DNA of 64,000 nt from Fredinandcohnia onubensis. Its GTDB lineage: Bacteria > Bacillota > Bacilli > Bacillales > Bacillaceae_L. Numbering within the stretch: position 1 is the stretch's first letter; each line of letters begins with the position of its first letter. The translations under genes were made by a program, and so were the position numbers. Positions 17,837-26,005 of this stretch are shown piece by piece. Location: positions 228,393 to 292,392 of the forward strand of contig NZ_NSEA01000009.1 in NCBI RefSeq assembly GCF_002734285.1. The letters run 5' to 3'. The notes under the pieces are model-generated. The model was not told the origin of the DNA. It did no database searches and saw nothing but the letters and a program-made list of their open reading frames with translations.

Positions 17837-19000
17837 ATGGCGCTTAAGGTCGTACTAATCATTGTTTTTGTTTTTCAGTTCATGTTACATATCACAAGAC
17901 CACTCATTACTTTGTACGGTACCAATTTAGGAGCCAGCACCTTTGAAATTGGTATTTTAACTGCAACTTATGCCTTTTTTCCATTATTGTTTGCCGTACG
18001 TGCCGGGAAAATCACAGATAAAATAGGAGATCGACTGCCTATTTTATTTGGCATGATTGCAGCTAGTATCGGGTTGGTTTTCCCTTATCTATTTCCTTCA
18101 TTATGGTCAATTTATCTGTCTCAAATAATAGTTGGTATGGCACATATATTTATCATCATTTCATTGCAAAATGTATTAGGAAATGCTGCTACAAAGGAGA
18201 ATAGAGACCATTATTTTGGGCTCTTTAGTATGGTGGTGGCAATTGCTCAATTTTGCGGTCCTGTAATAGGCGGTTACTTAGCAGAATATACTTCGTATCG
18301 TACGGCGTTTTTTGTTTCGGGAATAGTAGGGATTATAGCAATTATAGCCGCAATTTGGGTACCTGTTATTATTCGAACAAAGGCGACTACAATTGAGTCG
18401 TCTAATACTAGTACTTTTTCTATGTTGAGGATTCCAATATTGAGAAAAGCACTGGTTGGAAGTGCCTTAGTTCTTTATTCGCGTGATATATTTATCGCAT
18501 ATTTTCCACTTTATGCACTTCAAATTGGAGTTTCAGATTCACAGATTGGATGGATAATAGCATTGCAGGCTCTAGCGATGGTTCCAATACGATTCTTTTT
18601 AGGGCAACTTTCCATTTTAATAGGAAGAGCTAGATTACTTCTATTTTCAATCTTAGTTGCGGGTATTTGTTATGGATTTATTCCTTTCACAACAAATGTT
18701 TATCTTCTTGCAGGATTTGCAATTTTAATGGGTGCTGGTCTTGGCTGTGGTCAGCCATTATCAATGACGACCATTTATAATGCGTCCCCAAGCGGAAAAA
18801 CAGGTGAAGTATTAGGATTAAGACTAGCAACAAATCGCATTTCTCAATTGACAGCCCCTATTTTATTTGGTGTTATTGGGTCTGGATTGGGACTGTTATC
18901 AGTCTTTTTAATGAGTGGGGCTTTCTTAGTTGGAGGGGCTTTTTATACACATACAAAAGATGAATCAACAATAGTGAACGACGCACAAGAATCCGGATAA
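17837..19000 (+). CDS. MFS transporter (copy 1)
   Basis: A 387-residue major facilitator with about 12 hydrophobic segments. The loop 2-3 motif is ...RAGKITDKIGDRLPILFG, and GLGCGQPLSMTTIYNASP.GKTGEVLGLRLATNRISQL marks the C-half. It is paralogous to the transporter at 20519-21661, sharing these motifs nearly word for word. ATG start after AAGGGATGA. It lies downstream of the Ldh2-type gene and upstream of the aldehyde dehydrogenase. Import or export of a hydroxy acid is likely, though direction and substrate are not determined. Confidence 0.87.
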   Translation: MALKVVLIIVFVFQFMLHITRPLITLYGTNLGASTFEIGILTATYAFFPLLFAVRAGKITDKIGDRLPILFGMIAASIGLVFPYLFPSLWSIYLSQIIVGMAHIFIIISLQNVLGNAATKENRDHYFGLFSMVVAIAQFCGPVIGGYLAEYTSYRTAFFVSGIVGIIAIIAAIWVPVIIRTKATTIESSNTSTFSMLRIPILRKALVGSALVLYSRDIFIAYFPLYALQIGVSDSQIGWIIALQALAMVPIRFFLGQLSILIGRARLLLFSILVAGICYGFIPFTTNVYLLAGFAILMGAGLGCGQPLSMTTIYNASPSGKTGEVLGLRLATNRISQLTAPILFGVIGSGLGLLSVFLMSGAFLVGGAFYTHTKDESTIVNDAQESG

Positions 19001-19050
19001 TTAACGAACTACTACCATTTATTTTATAATGAAAATAAGGAGGCAATATA

Positions 19051-20472
19051 ATGGAAAACCAACAATTATTTATTAATGGAAAATGGGAAGAAGGCGTCCA
19101 GTACGAAGAATTACGCTCACCCTATAATCAAGAGACCATTGCAATGATCCCTTTAGCCACAAAAGCACAGGTAGAAAACGCAATTGCAAGTGCCCAACAA
19201 ACTACTAAAATAATGCGAAATTTAACAGCTTTTGAGCGCGCAGAAATCTTAGAAAAGGTATCTGATCTGTTTACTGAAAGGCTTGAGGAATGTGCTCTTA
19301 TCCTAGCCTCTGAAAATGCCAAACCATTAAAAGCTGCGAGGGCAGAAATTGTAAGAACTGCTGAAACTTACAAATTTGCTGCAGAAGAAGCCAAACGCCT
19401 TCACGGGGAGACTGTACCACTTGATGCTGCAAAAAACGGGAAAGGAAGATTTGGATATACAAAAAGAGAACCGCTGGGTGTCATCGCGGCAATCACGCCA
19501 TTTAACTTTCCTTTTAACCTAGTTGCACACAAGCTTGGCCCAGCCTTTGCGGCAGGAAATACGGTCGTATTAAAGCCTGCATCACAAACACCATTAAGTG
19601 CAATTATGACAGCGAAGCTATTTGAAGAAGCTGGACTGCCAAAAGGTGCTCTAAATGTCGTGACAGGAAAAGGTAGTGTGGTAGGTGACCTACTTGTTCA
19701 GGACAATCGTGTGAAAATGATTACTTTTACAGGTAGTGTACCAGTTGGAACTCGGATTAAAGAGAAAGCAGGACTTAAGCGCGTTACCCTCGAATTAGGC
19801 TCGAATGCTGCTGTCATCATTGATAGTACAGATGATTTGGAGACAGTTGCAGCTCGTTGTGCAGAGGGGGCATTCAATTTTGCTGGGCAGGTATGTATTT
19901 CGGTACAACGTATCTATGTGAATGAAAATGTGTTTGAAGAGTTCGTTGAAAGATTGAAGTACTATACTAGTCAATTAGTTCTCGGTGACCCGAAATCAGA
20001 AACGACAGATGTATCAGCCCTCATTAATCCAAACGAAACGGATCGAATCGATAATTGGGTCCAAGAGGCAAAAGCAGATGGAGCGAAAGTTGTCCTTGGT
20101 GGAAAACAAGAAGGAACTGTCTTCCAACCAACGATCTTAGTAAACACTAACGAAAAACTTTCAGTTTCTTGTAATGAAGCATTTGGTCCGGTTGTGTCCG
20201 TTAATTCGTATAAAACATGGGATGAGGCTATCAGTCTCGTAAATGACTCAGAATATGGTCTACAGGCAGGAGTATATACAACAAATATTCAAAAAGCATT
20301 TGAGGCTGCAGACCGATTAGAGGTAGGGGGAGTCATCATTAATGATATTCCAACCTTTAGAGTTGATAATATGCCATATGGAGGAGTTAAAAACAGTGGC
20401 GTTGGAAAAGAAGGTATCAAATATTCCACAGAAGAAATGACAGAATTGAAATTTGTATCTTTTAAACTATAA
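19051..20472 (+). CDS. NAD(P)-dependent aldehyde dehydrogenase
   Basis: A 473-residue ALDH. Catalytic residues are visible: Asn in TPFNFPFN (about residue 151), Glu in LELGSNAAV and the nucleophile Cys in FNFAGQVCIS. The N-terminal FINGKWEEG and C-terminal NMPYGGVKNSGVGKEG are standard. It oxidises an aldehyde to an acid; its closest-looking relatives act on lactaldehyde, sulfolactaldehyde or semialdehydes. Ribosome site AAGGAGG. It is the last gene before a strong bidirectional terminator. Within the cluster it could convert a C3/C4 aldehyde from aldol cleavage to a central acid. Confidence 0.9.
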   Translation: MENQQLFINGKWEEGVQYEELRSPYNQETIAMIPLATKAQVENAIASAQQTTKIMRNLTAFERAEILEKVSDLFTERLEECALILASENAKPLKAARAEIVRTAETYKFAAEEAKRLHGETVPLDAAKNGKGRFGYTKREPLGVIAAITPFNFPFNLVAHKLGPAFAAGNTVVLKPASQTPLSAIMTAKLFEEAGLPKGALNVVTGKGSVVGDLLVQDNRVKMITFTGSVPVGTRIKEKAGLKRVTLELGSNAAVIIDSTDDLETVAARCAEGAFNFAGQVCISVQRIYVNENVFEEFVERLKYYTSQLVLGDPKSETTDVSALINPNETDRIDNWVQEAKADGAKVVLGGKQEGTVFQPTILVNTNEKLSVSCNEAFGPVVSVNSYKTWDEAISLVNDSEYGLQAGVYTTNIQKAFEAADRLEVGGVIINDIPTFRVDNMPYGGVKNSGVGKEGIKYSTEEMTELKFVSFKL

Positions 20473-20480
20473 ATAAACAA

Positions 20481-20510
20481 AGCCTACAGCTATTATCAAA
20501 GCTGTAGGCT
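20481..20510. terminator. Bidirectional terminator between ALDH and MFS copy 2
   Basis: A perfect 11-bp stem AGCCTACAGCT / AGCTGTAGGCT with a T-rich tail on the plus strand and an A-rich flank upstream. Confidence 0.85.
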
Positions 20511-20518
20511 TTCCTTTT

Positions 20519-21661
20519 CTATGAAGCTAGTTTTCTTTTCTTTTCGGGTTTAATAGCAAATAATCCACCAATTAAAAATGTTCCACTAATGAAAAATACG
20601 GAAAAAATACCAGCCCAGGAACCAACTATGCCAAAAAATACAGGGGCTATTAATTGTGACAAGCGATTAGAAGCAAGTCGTAAGCCTAGAACTTCACCTG
20701 TTCTTGATTTTGGTGATGCATTATAGGTAGTGGTCATTGAAAGCGGCTGACCACAACCTAGTCCAAGTCCCATGAGGGCACTTAACGCGCTTAATAAAAT
20801 CACATTTCCAGTAAACGGAACTAATAAAAATGAAATACCTGCCATAAAAACGGATGCAATTAAAACTTTGTCTCTACCAAGTTTTTCTGTTAATGCTGGT
20901 AATAAGAACCGAACGAGAATAATCGCTAACCCCTGAATTGAAATAATCCAGCCAATTGTTGAGGTGGAAATCCCATACTGTTTTGCGAACAGTGGAAAAT
21001 AAGCAACGAAGATATCCTTAGAATACAGGACAAGCGCACTTGATATTAATGCTTTTCTTAATAAAGGCATTTTTAATAATCCAACTGAGGCACCTATGCT
21101 CATTTTTTGCTTAGCTTTTTGCTTCCTTAGGACAGGAATGAAAAAGGAAATCAAAATAGGTATGATATTAATAAAAATCGAAGCAAGGAATACAGAAGAA
21201 TAAGATATGTGTTCTCCTAAATATCCGCCGATTATCGGACCAATCATCGCTCCCACCGCGGTCGCAATTCCGAATAGACTGTAATATTGATCCCGTTTTT
21301 CCTCAGTAGCAATATTTCCGAGTATGTTTTGTAAAGAAACTGTGATAAAAACAGCAGCTGTACCGACAATTAATTGTGATATAAACAAGCTTGCCATTGA
21401 AGGAAAATAATAAGGAATGATCATTCCCAGTGATATTCCGACTAAACCAAGAAATACAGGTAATCGGTCTCCGATTTTATCAGCAATTCTTCCCGCATGG
21501 ATAGCGAAAATTAGTGGAAAAAAAGCATATGCTGCTGTAAGAATTCCAATATCAAATGTATTTGCCCCCATTTCAGAGGCGTATAACGTGATGATCGGTC
21601 TTGTTGTATTTAAAATTGTTTGAAAACCAGTGCAGATGATGATGACTATCCAAAGAATCAT
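20519..21661 (-). CDS. MFS transporter (copy 2)
   Basis: A 380-residue 12-segment major facilitator, paralogous to copy 1. Shared segments include TTRPIITLYASEMGANTFDIGILTAAYAFFP (compare copy 1 near its N-terminus), ADKIGDRLP and GLGLGCGQPLSMTTTYNASP. It is divergent from the third LysR gene across a 134-base region and converges with the ALDH. It is probably controlled by that LysR. Substrate presumably related to that of copy 1. Confidence 0.87.
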   Translation of the reverse strand: MILWIVIIICTGFQTILNTTRPIITLYASEMGANTFDIGILTAAYAFFPLIFAIHAGRIADKIGDRLPVFLGLVGISLGMIIPYYFPSMASLFISQLIVGTAAVFITVSLQNILGNIATEEKRDQYYSLFGIATAVGAMIGPIIGGYLGEHISYSSVFLASIFINIIPILISFFIPVLRKQKAKQKMSIGASVGLLKMPLLRKALISSALVLYSKDIFVAYFPLFAKQYGISTSTIGWIISIQGLAIILVRFLLPALTEKLGRDKVLIASVFMAGISFLLVPFTGNVILLSALSALMGLGLGCGQPLSMTTTYNASPKSRTGEVLGLRLASNRLSQLIAPVFFGIVGSWAGIFSVFFISGTFLIGGLFAIKPEKKRKLAS

Positions 21662-21753
21662 GTTTCTCCCTCACCAAAAAAATTCTTATTTTGTAATGAT
21701 AAATATAGTATATTGATAGATATAAGTAAAATATTGTATTTGAATTAATCGTC

Positions 21754-21764
21754 ATAAGATTTAT
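21754..21764. promoter_or_regulatory. ATAA-N3-TTAT site in the MFS2/LysR3 divergent region
   Basis: ATAAGATTTAT lies 31 bases before the LysR start. The same ATAA-N3-TTAT arrangement occurs before tctC and before the aconitase in block A. It is a candidate autoregulatory site for the CcpC-like regulators; AT-rich chance matches cannot be excluded. Confidence 0.3.
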
Positions 21765-21795
21765 GAATATCTAATGTGCAAAAGGTGGGAATGAA

Positions 21796-22665
21796 ATGCG
21801 AAGTCAGGATTGGGAAATTCTTAAGGTTCTCTATGAAAATAAGAATATTACAAGAACAGGTAAACAATTATTCATCTCACAACCGGCTTTAACAAATCGT
21901 ATCAAACAAATAGAAAAAGAATTTGGGATCAAAATAATTAATAGGGACAGACGAGGTGTCCAGTTTACTCCACAAGGAGAGTATATGGCGAAAAGTGCGG
22001 AGGAAATGATCTTAAAGTTAAGACAAATAAAGGATCATTTGACGAATATGGAGAGTAAGGTTGTTGGAACGATAAATTTGGGTGTATCCAGTTTTTTCAC
22101 CAAATATAAACTGCCACAATTATTAAGGGCATTTAAAGACAACTATCCAAATGTTGAGTTCAAAGTAACGACGGGATGGAGTCGAGACCTTTTCCATTCC
22201 TTGTATAAAAAGGATATTCATATCGCCTTTGTTCGCGGGGAATATACATGGATTGAGCAAAAACACTTATTATTTGAGGACCAGCTATGTGTAGCCTCAA
22301 AGGAAGAAATTGATATAAGCAACTTACCAAATCTACCTCGAATTGATTATAAAACGGACAATCTACTAAAATCTATCATTGATCATTGGTGGATTGAAAA
22401 TTATACAAAACCCCCTATGGTTACGATGGAGGTGGATCAAGTGGATACTTGTAAGGAAATGGTTGTGAATGGACTAGGGTATGCAATAATGCCGGGCATG
22501 ATTTTAAAAGGAAATGAAGATATTCATAAAGTGTATATCACGGATAAAGAAAATAATCCATTAATTCGTAATACATGGATGCTATACCATAATGAATCAC
22601 TAGAGGTAAATGTAATTAACGCATTTGTTTCATTTATATCATCTTTAGATTTGAGGGATTTATAA
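21796..22665 (+). CDS. LysR-family regulator, CcpC-like (copy 3)
   Basis: A 289-residue LysR protein with NITRTGKQLFISQPALTNRI as the recognition region and CcpC-like effector segments TGWSRDLFHSLYKKDIHIAFVRG, IDHWWIENYTKPP and DTCKEMVVNGLGYAIMPG. ATG start after AGGTGGG. Same length as copies 1 and 2, so the three arose by duplication. It is divergent from MFS copy 2 and immediately upstream of the second tctC operon, whose promoter also carries a putative two-component site. Confidence 0.88.
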   Translation: MRSQDWEILKVLYENKNITRTGKQLFISQPALTNRIKQIEKEFGIKIINRDRRGVQFTPQGEYMAKSAEEMILKLRQIKDHLTNMESKVVGTINLGVSSFFTKYKLPQLLRAFKDNYPNVEFKVTTGWSRDLFHSLYKKDIHIAFVRGEYTWIEQKHLLFEDQLCVASKEEIDISNLPNLPRIDYKTDNLLKSIIDHWWIENYTKPPMVTMEVDQVDTCKEMVVNGLGYAIMPGMILKGNEDIHKVYITDKENNPLIRNTWMLYHNESLEVNVINAFVSFISSLDLRDL

Positions 22666-22671
22666 ATTTCG

Positions 22672-22689
22672 TGAACTTTATGAACAAAA
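22672..22689 (+). promoter_or_regulatory. Direct repeat TGAAC-N4-TGAACAAAA, putative response-regulator site before tctC (copy 2)
   Basis: TGAACTTTATGAACAAAA: two TGAAC half-sites nine bases apart. The same 18-base arrangement occurs on the minus strand before tctB (30838-30855), each time exactly 30 bases upstream of a perfect cre. The CitT/DctR-like response regulator encoded nearby is the natural candidate to bind it. Confidence 0.65.
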
Positions 22690-22719
22690 TAAGGTTATTG
22701 TTGTTAATTTCTTTTAATT

Positions 22720-22733
22720 TGAAAACGATTACA
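22720..22733 (+). promoter_or_regulatory. Perfect cre (CcpA site) before tctC copy 2
   Basis: TGAAAACGATTACA matches TGWAANCGNTNWCA at all 14 positions. It lies 65 bases before the tctC start, consistent with carbon-catabolite repression of the operon. Confidence 0.85.
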
Positions 22734-22798
22734 TTTTTATCTATTAAAAGTATTATAAGGTTGAGAAAATTGAAAAAAGAAAAAGAAGGGGTGGGAAA

Positions 22799-23779
22799 AT
22801 GAAAAAAATTATTTCGTTTATAGCCATTTTATCTTTAGTATTTGTTGCAGCATGTTCTTCAGGTGCATCAGGTGATAAAGAAACATTTCCAACGGGGAAT
22901 ATTGAGTTTGTAGCACCTGCAACGCCAGGGGGAGGTTGGGATGCAACTGCTAGAGCGATCCAAAAAATTCTTAAGGATGAAGGCATTGTAGACCAAAATA
23001 TTAATGTTGTTAATAAACCAGGGGGAAGTGGAGAAGTAGGTTGGCAATATCTTTCTACAAAAGATGCACACTATCTTTCTATTAACTCAAGTCTTCTTAT
23101 TACAAATAATCTATTAGGCCAAAGTGAATTAACTTACGAAGATTTTACTCCATTAGCAATTTTAACAACTGAGTGGATATCAATTGCAGTTGGAAATGAT
23201 TCCGAGTTCGAAACTGCAAAAGATGTTATGGAACAATTGAAAAAGGATCCAGGATCATTAACAATTGCAGTTGCGCCAGGATTAGGTAACAACGATCACC
23301 TGTCATTTGTACAAGCTGCAAAAACATACGGTGTTGACGTATCTAAATTAAATTTCATGATATATGAGAGTGGCGGGGATGTAGTAACAGCTCTTTTAGG
23401 TGGCCACGTAGATGTTGCAACAATGGCAGTTTCCGAGTCTAAGGATCAGCACATTGCAGGTAATTTCAGAGTAATTAGCGTTTCTTCTGATGAAAGAATA
23501 GAAGGTTTAGAGGATGTTCCTACATGGAAGGAACAAGGTGTAGATATGGTATTCCCTCACTGGAGAGGTATCATGGGACCAAAAGATATGAAGGAAGAAG
23601 AAATTGCTTACTGGGATAAAGTAATCGGTGAAATGGTTGAAACCGATGCTTGGAAAGACCTAGTGAAAAATAATGACTGGTCTCCACTCTACAAGAATAG
23701 TAGTGATGCAGCTAAATTCCTAGAGGAACAAACTACAATGTATAAAGATTTAATTAGCGAATCTGGACTAGTTGACTAA
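22799..23779 (+). CDS. tctC: Tripartite tricarboxylate transporter, substrate-binding lipoprotein TctC (second copy)
   Basis: A 326-residue TctC-family receptor with lipoprotein signal peptide (lipobox VAAC, Cys about residue 20). The ligand-loop signature is APATPGGGWDATARAIQ near residue 37, and the protein shares GGHVD and WRGIMGPKDM with copy 1 (WRGIFGPKDM). It delivers a carboxylate to the TctA/TctB pair encoded convergently at 28760-30734. Ribosome site AAGGGGTGGG. It heads an operon with a PrpB-like lyase, PrpF and an aconitase, and its promoter has the repeat-cre element. Confidence 0.92.
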   Translation: MKKIISFIAILSLVFVAACSSGASGDKETFPTGNIEFVAPATPGGGWDATARAIQKILKDEGIVDQNINVVNKPGGSGEVGWQYLSTKDAHYLSINSSLLITNNLLGQSELTYEDFTPLAILTTEWISIAVGNDSEFETAKDVMEQLKKDPGSLTIAVAPGLGNNDHLSFVQAAKTYGVDVSKLNFMIYESGGDVVTALLGGHVDVATMAVSESKDQHIAGNFRVISVSSDERIEGLEDVPTWKEQGVDMVFPHWRGIMGPKDMKEEEIAYWDKVIGEMVETDAWKDLVKNNDWSPLYKNSSDAAKFLEEQTTMYKDLISESGLVD

Positions 23780-23789
23780 TGAGAGAAGG

Positions 23790-23810
23790 GGCCCTATTTA
23801 TTATAGGGTC
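23790..23810 (+). terminator. Intercistronic hairpin after tctC copy 2
   Basis: An 8-bp stem GGCCCTAT / ATAGGGTC with loop TTATT and a T-rich tail. It parallels the hairpin after the first tctC and would raise receptor expression over downstream genes. Confidence 0.65.
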
Positions 23811-23864
23811 TTTCGTTCTTTCATTACCTTGACATTAATGAGAAAAATGAAAAGAGGGAATATC

Positions 23865-24773
23865 ATGACATGGCTTGTTGAACAACAGAAGAGTCAAAAA
23901 GAATTAGCAGGGGAATTTTTAAATACTATTAAGGCTGGACCAATCTTGAAAATTATGGGTACACATGACGGTATGGCTGCCTTGATGGCGAAAAAGGTTG
24001 GTTTTAAAGCATTGTACTTATCTGGTGGGGCTTATACGGCAAGTAGAGGACTACCAGATTTAGGTGTGTTACATTCACAAGAGGTTGCCGAAAGAGCTCG
24101 TGAAATTATCCGTGCATCTAATTTGCCATTATTAGCTGATATTGACACCGGTTTTGGCGGAATCTTAAATGTTGCCAGAACGGCTAAAGAAATGGTTGAA
24201 GCAGGTGTGGCTGCCGTTCAAATTGAGGATCAGGATTTACCGAAAAAATGTGGTCATTTAAATGGAAAAAAGTTGGTCACAGCAGATGAAATGGCACAAA
24301 AAATTAAAATCATTAAAGAAGTTGCTCCTTCATTAGTTGTAGTTGCAAGAACAGATGCACTTGCTGTTGAAGGTAGAGAGGCTGCTGTTGATAGACTAAA
24401 AAAATATGTAGAAGCAGGCGCTGATGCTATATTCCCAGAAGCCTTAATTACAGAAGAAGACTTCAGGGCTTTCAGCAAAGAATTTGATGTTCCTTTATTA
24501 GCAAACATGACCGAATTCGGAAAAACACCATACTTTACAGCTGAAGAATTTGAATCATTTGGATACTCCATGGTCATTTACCCAGTGACTTCTTTGAGAG
24601 CAGCAGCGAAAGCATATGAAATTGTATTCTCCGAAGTGTTCGAGAAAGGGACTCAGCGTGATGTGTTAAATAAGATGCAAACACGTAAAGAACTATATGA
24701 AACCATTAAACTTCATGACTATGAGGATCTAGATCAAGAAATAGCCAAAACTATTGTTCCTGAAATGAAGTAA
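23865..24773 (+). CDS. Isocitrate lyase/PEP mutase-family lyase, PrpB-like
   Basis: A 302-residue short-form member of the ICL/PEPM superfamily, the size of methylisocitrate lyase (PrpB) and 2,3-dimethylmalate lyase. Visible features are the substrate-binding YLSGGAYTASRGLPDLG about residue 51, the metal-binding ADIDTGFGG (Asp92, Asp94), the flexible-loop catalytic Cys motif KKCGH (127-131) and VARTDALAVEG. It would cleave a 2-hydroxy tri- or dicarboxylate to pyruvate or glyoxylate plus succinate or propionate. I use ATG 23865 after AGAGGGA; an upstream start would overlap the tctC hairpin. It sits 13 bases before prpF, strongly suggesting a methylcitrate- or aconitate-type route. It is distinct from true AceA at 51607. 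Confidence 0.88.
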   Translation: MTWLVEQQKSQKELAGEFLNTIKAGPILKIMGTHDGMAALMAKKVGFKALYLSGGAYTASRGLPDLGVLHSQEVAERAREIIRASNLPLLADIDTGFGGILNVARTAKEMVEAGVAAVQIEDQDLPKKCGHLNGKKLVTADEMAQKIKIIKEVAPSLVVVARTDALAVEGREAAVDRLKKYVEAGADAIFPEALITEEDFRAFSKEFDVPLLANMTEFGKTPYFTAEEFESFGYSMVIYPVTSLRAAAKAYEIVFSEVFEKGTQRDVLNKMQTRKELYETIKLHDYEDLDQEIAKTIVPEMK

Positions 24774-24785
24774 GGAGGAAGAATA

Positions 24786-25925
24786 ATGTCTCAATTCTCA
24801 GTGCGTTGTGTTGTTTATAGAGGTGGCACAAGTAGAGGTATCTTTTTTCATGAGAAAGATTTACCAACAAGTAACGAATTAAAGCACAGAATTTTTTTAG
24901 AAGGAATTGATGCATATAATCCCTCACAAGTAAATGGCCTAGGTAGCGGTACATCTCACACAAGTAAAATCATGGTTATTTCAGAGCCAACTGTAGAGGG
25001 TGCGGACCTTGATTATACATTTTATCAAATTGGAATTGGAGAGCAAGTTGTTGACGATAAAGGCACTTGCGGAAATCTAATGGCGGCAATAGGCGCATTC
25101 GCAGTAGATGAAGGCCTTGTTTCAACGAACTCTAACGATGATTTTATTACTGTATCAGCTTTTAATAAGAATATAAATAAAATGATAAAAATGAGAGTTC
25201 CACTATCAAACGGCAAAGCAAAGGTATCAGGAGATTATTTAATGCCAGGAATTGTTACCCCAGGAGCAAAGATCATTGTTAATATTATCTCGCCTGGTGG
25301 GGGAAGGACTGGGAAAACAATTCCGATTGGTCTAAAAACAAAGATTGTTACTAGAAAAAGAAGCTATGAAGCATCATTTGTCGATATTGTAAATCCATTT
25401 GTGTATGTAGCTGCAAGTGATTTTGGGATAGTAGGTTCTGAACTAAATCATGTTGTAGGAGCGGATCATGAATTATTGTCCGAACTAGAGAAAATTCGTT
25501 TGAAAATGGCAGTTGCAGGTGGTATCGCAAAAAACGAGGACGAAGCAAAAAACATTCCCTCCATACCGAAAATTGCTGTAGTTGCTAGTCCACATGATTA
25601 TGTGACTTCTACGGGAAAGCATATTAAAGCGAACGATATTGATATTGTTGCAAAAATGGTTTCAATGAAGAAATTCCATCGTACATTTGCAGGGAGTGGG
25701 TTATATAATTTAGCTGCGACTGCATTGCTTGAGGGAACAGTTCCAAATCAATACTCTAGAAAGAAAGACGGAAGTGTTGAACAAATAATTCGAATCGGTC
25801 ATCCTGAGGGTATTGCAGAGGTTCGTGTTGCTTTAACCGAGGAGCAGGCTGATGTTGCTTCTGTTGGTTTAGACAGAACAGCCCGAAGAATTATAAAAGG
25901 TGATTTATATATTTCTGAAAAATAG
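24786..25925 (+). CDS. prpF: PrpF-family isomerase (2-methylaconitate / aconitate isomerase-like)
   Basis: A 379-residue member of the PrpF/4-oxalomesaconate tautomerase family, with a diaminopimelate-epimerase-like fold. The N-terminal YRGGTSRGIFF matches the MRGGTSKGVFF signature. Catalytic candidates are Lys61 (TSHTSK) and Cys95 (GTCGNL), at positions equivalent to the Lys/Cys known to matter in PrpF. PrpF converts 2-methyl-trans-aconitate to the cis isomer and can isomerise trans-aconitate. Between a PrpB-like lyase and an aconitase, this fits isomerisation ahead of hydration. ATG start after AAGGAGG. Family members in gallate catabolism (GalD) are an alternative, but no aromatic-ring genes are near. 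Confidence 0.87.
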   Translation: MSQFSVRCVVYRGGTSRGIFFHEKDLPTSNELKHRIFLEGIDAYNPSQVNGLGSGTSHTSKIMVISEPTVEGADLDYTFYQIGIGEQVVDDKGTCGNLMAAIGAFAVDEGLVSTNSNDDFITVSAFNKNINKMIKMRVPLSNGKAKVSGDYLMPGIVTPGAKIIVNIISPGGGRTGKTIPIGLKTKIVTRKRSYEASFVDIVNPFVYVAASDFGIVGSELNHVVGADHELLSELEKIRLKMAVAGGIAKNEDEAKNIPSIPKIAVVASPHDYVTSTGKHIKANDIDIVAKMVSMKKFHRTFAGSGLYNLAATALLEGTVPNQYSRKKDGSVEQIIRIGHPEGIAEVRVALTEEQADVASVGLDRTARRIIKGDLYISEK

Positions 25926-25935
25926 TGTTTATCAT

Positions 25936-25971
25936 AAATAGTCTAGCTGATGGCCATCAACTAGACTATTT
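25936..25971 (+). terminator. Terminator-like hairpin between prpF and the aconitase
   Basis: An 11-bp stem (AAATAGTCTAG / CTAGACTATTT) with an inner TGATGG/CCATCA stem, followed by T residues. It is a textbook intrinsic terminator inside the operon, so the downstream aconitase depends on read-through, antitermination or its own promoter. Confidence 0.75.
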
Positions 25972-26005
25972 TTTCAATGTTTACAACAACAAGGGAGGCG
26001 AATTC

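Noticed and set aside
23772..23864. Upstream extension of the PrpB-like lyase
   Set aside because: Overlaps the tctC stop and hairpin; ATG 23865 has a good ribosome site and matches family length.
25925..26005. Upstream extension of aconitase copy 2
   Set aside because: Runs through a terminator hairpin; ATG 26006 follows AAGGGAGG.
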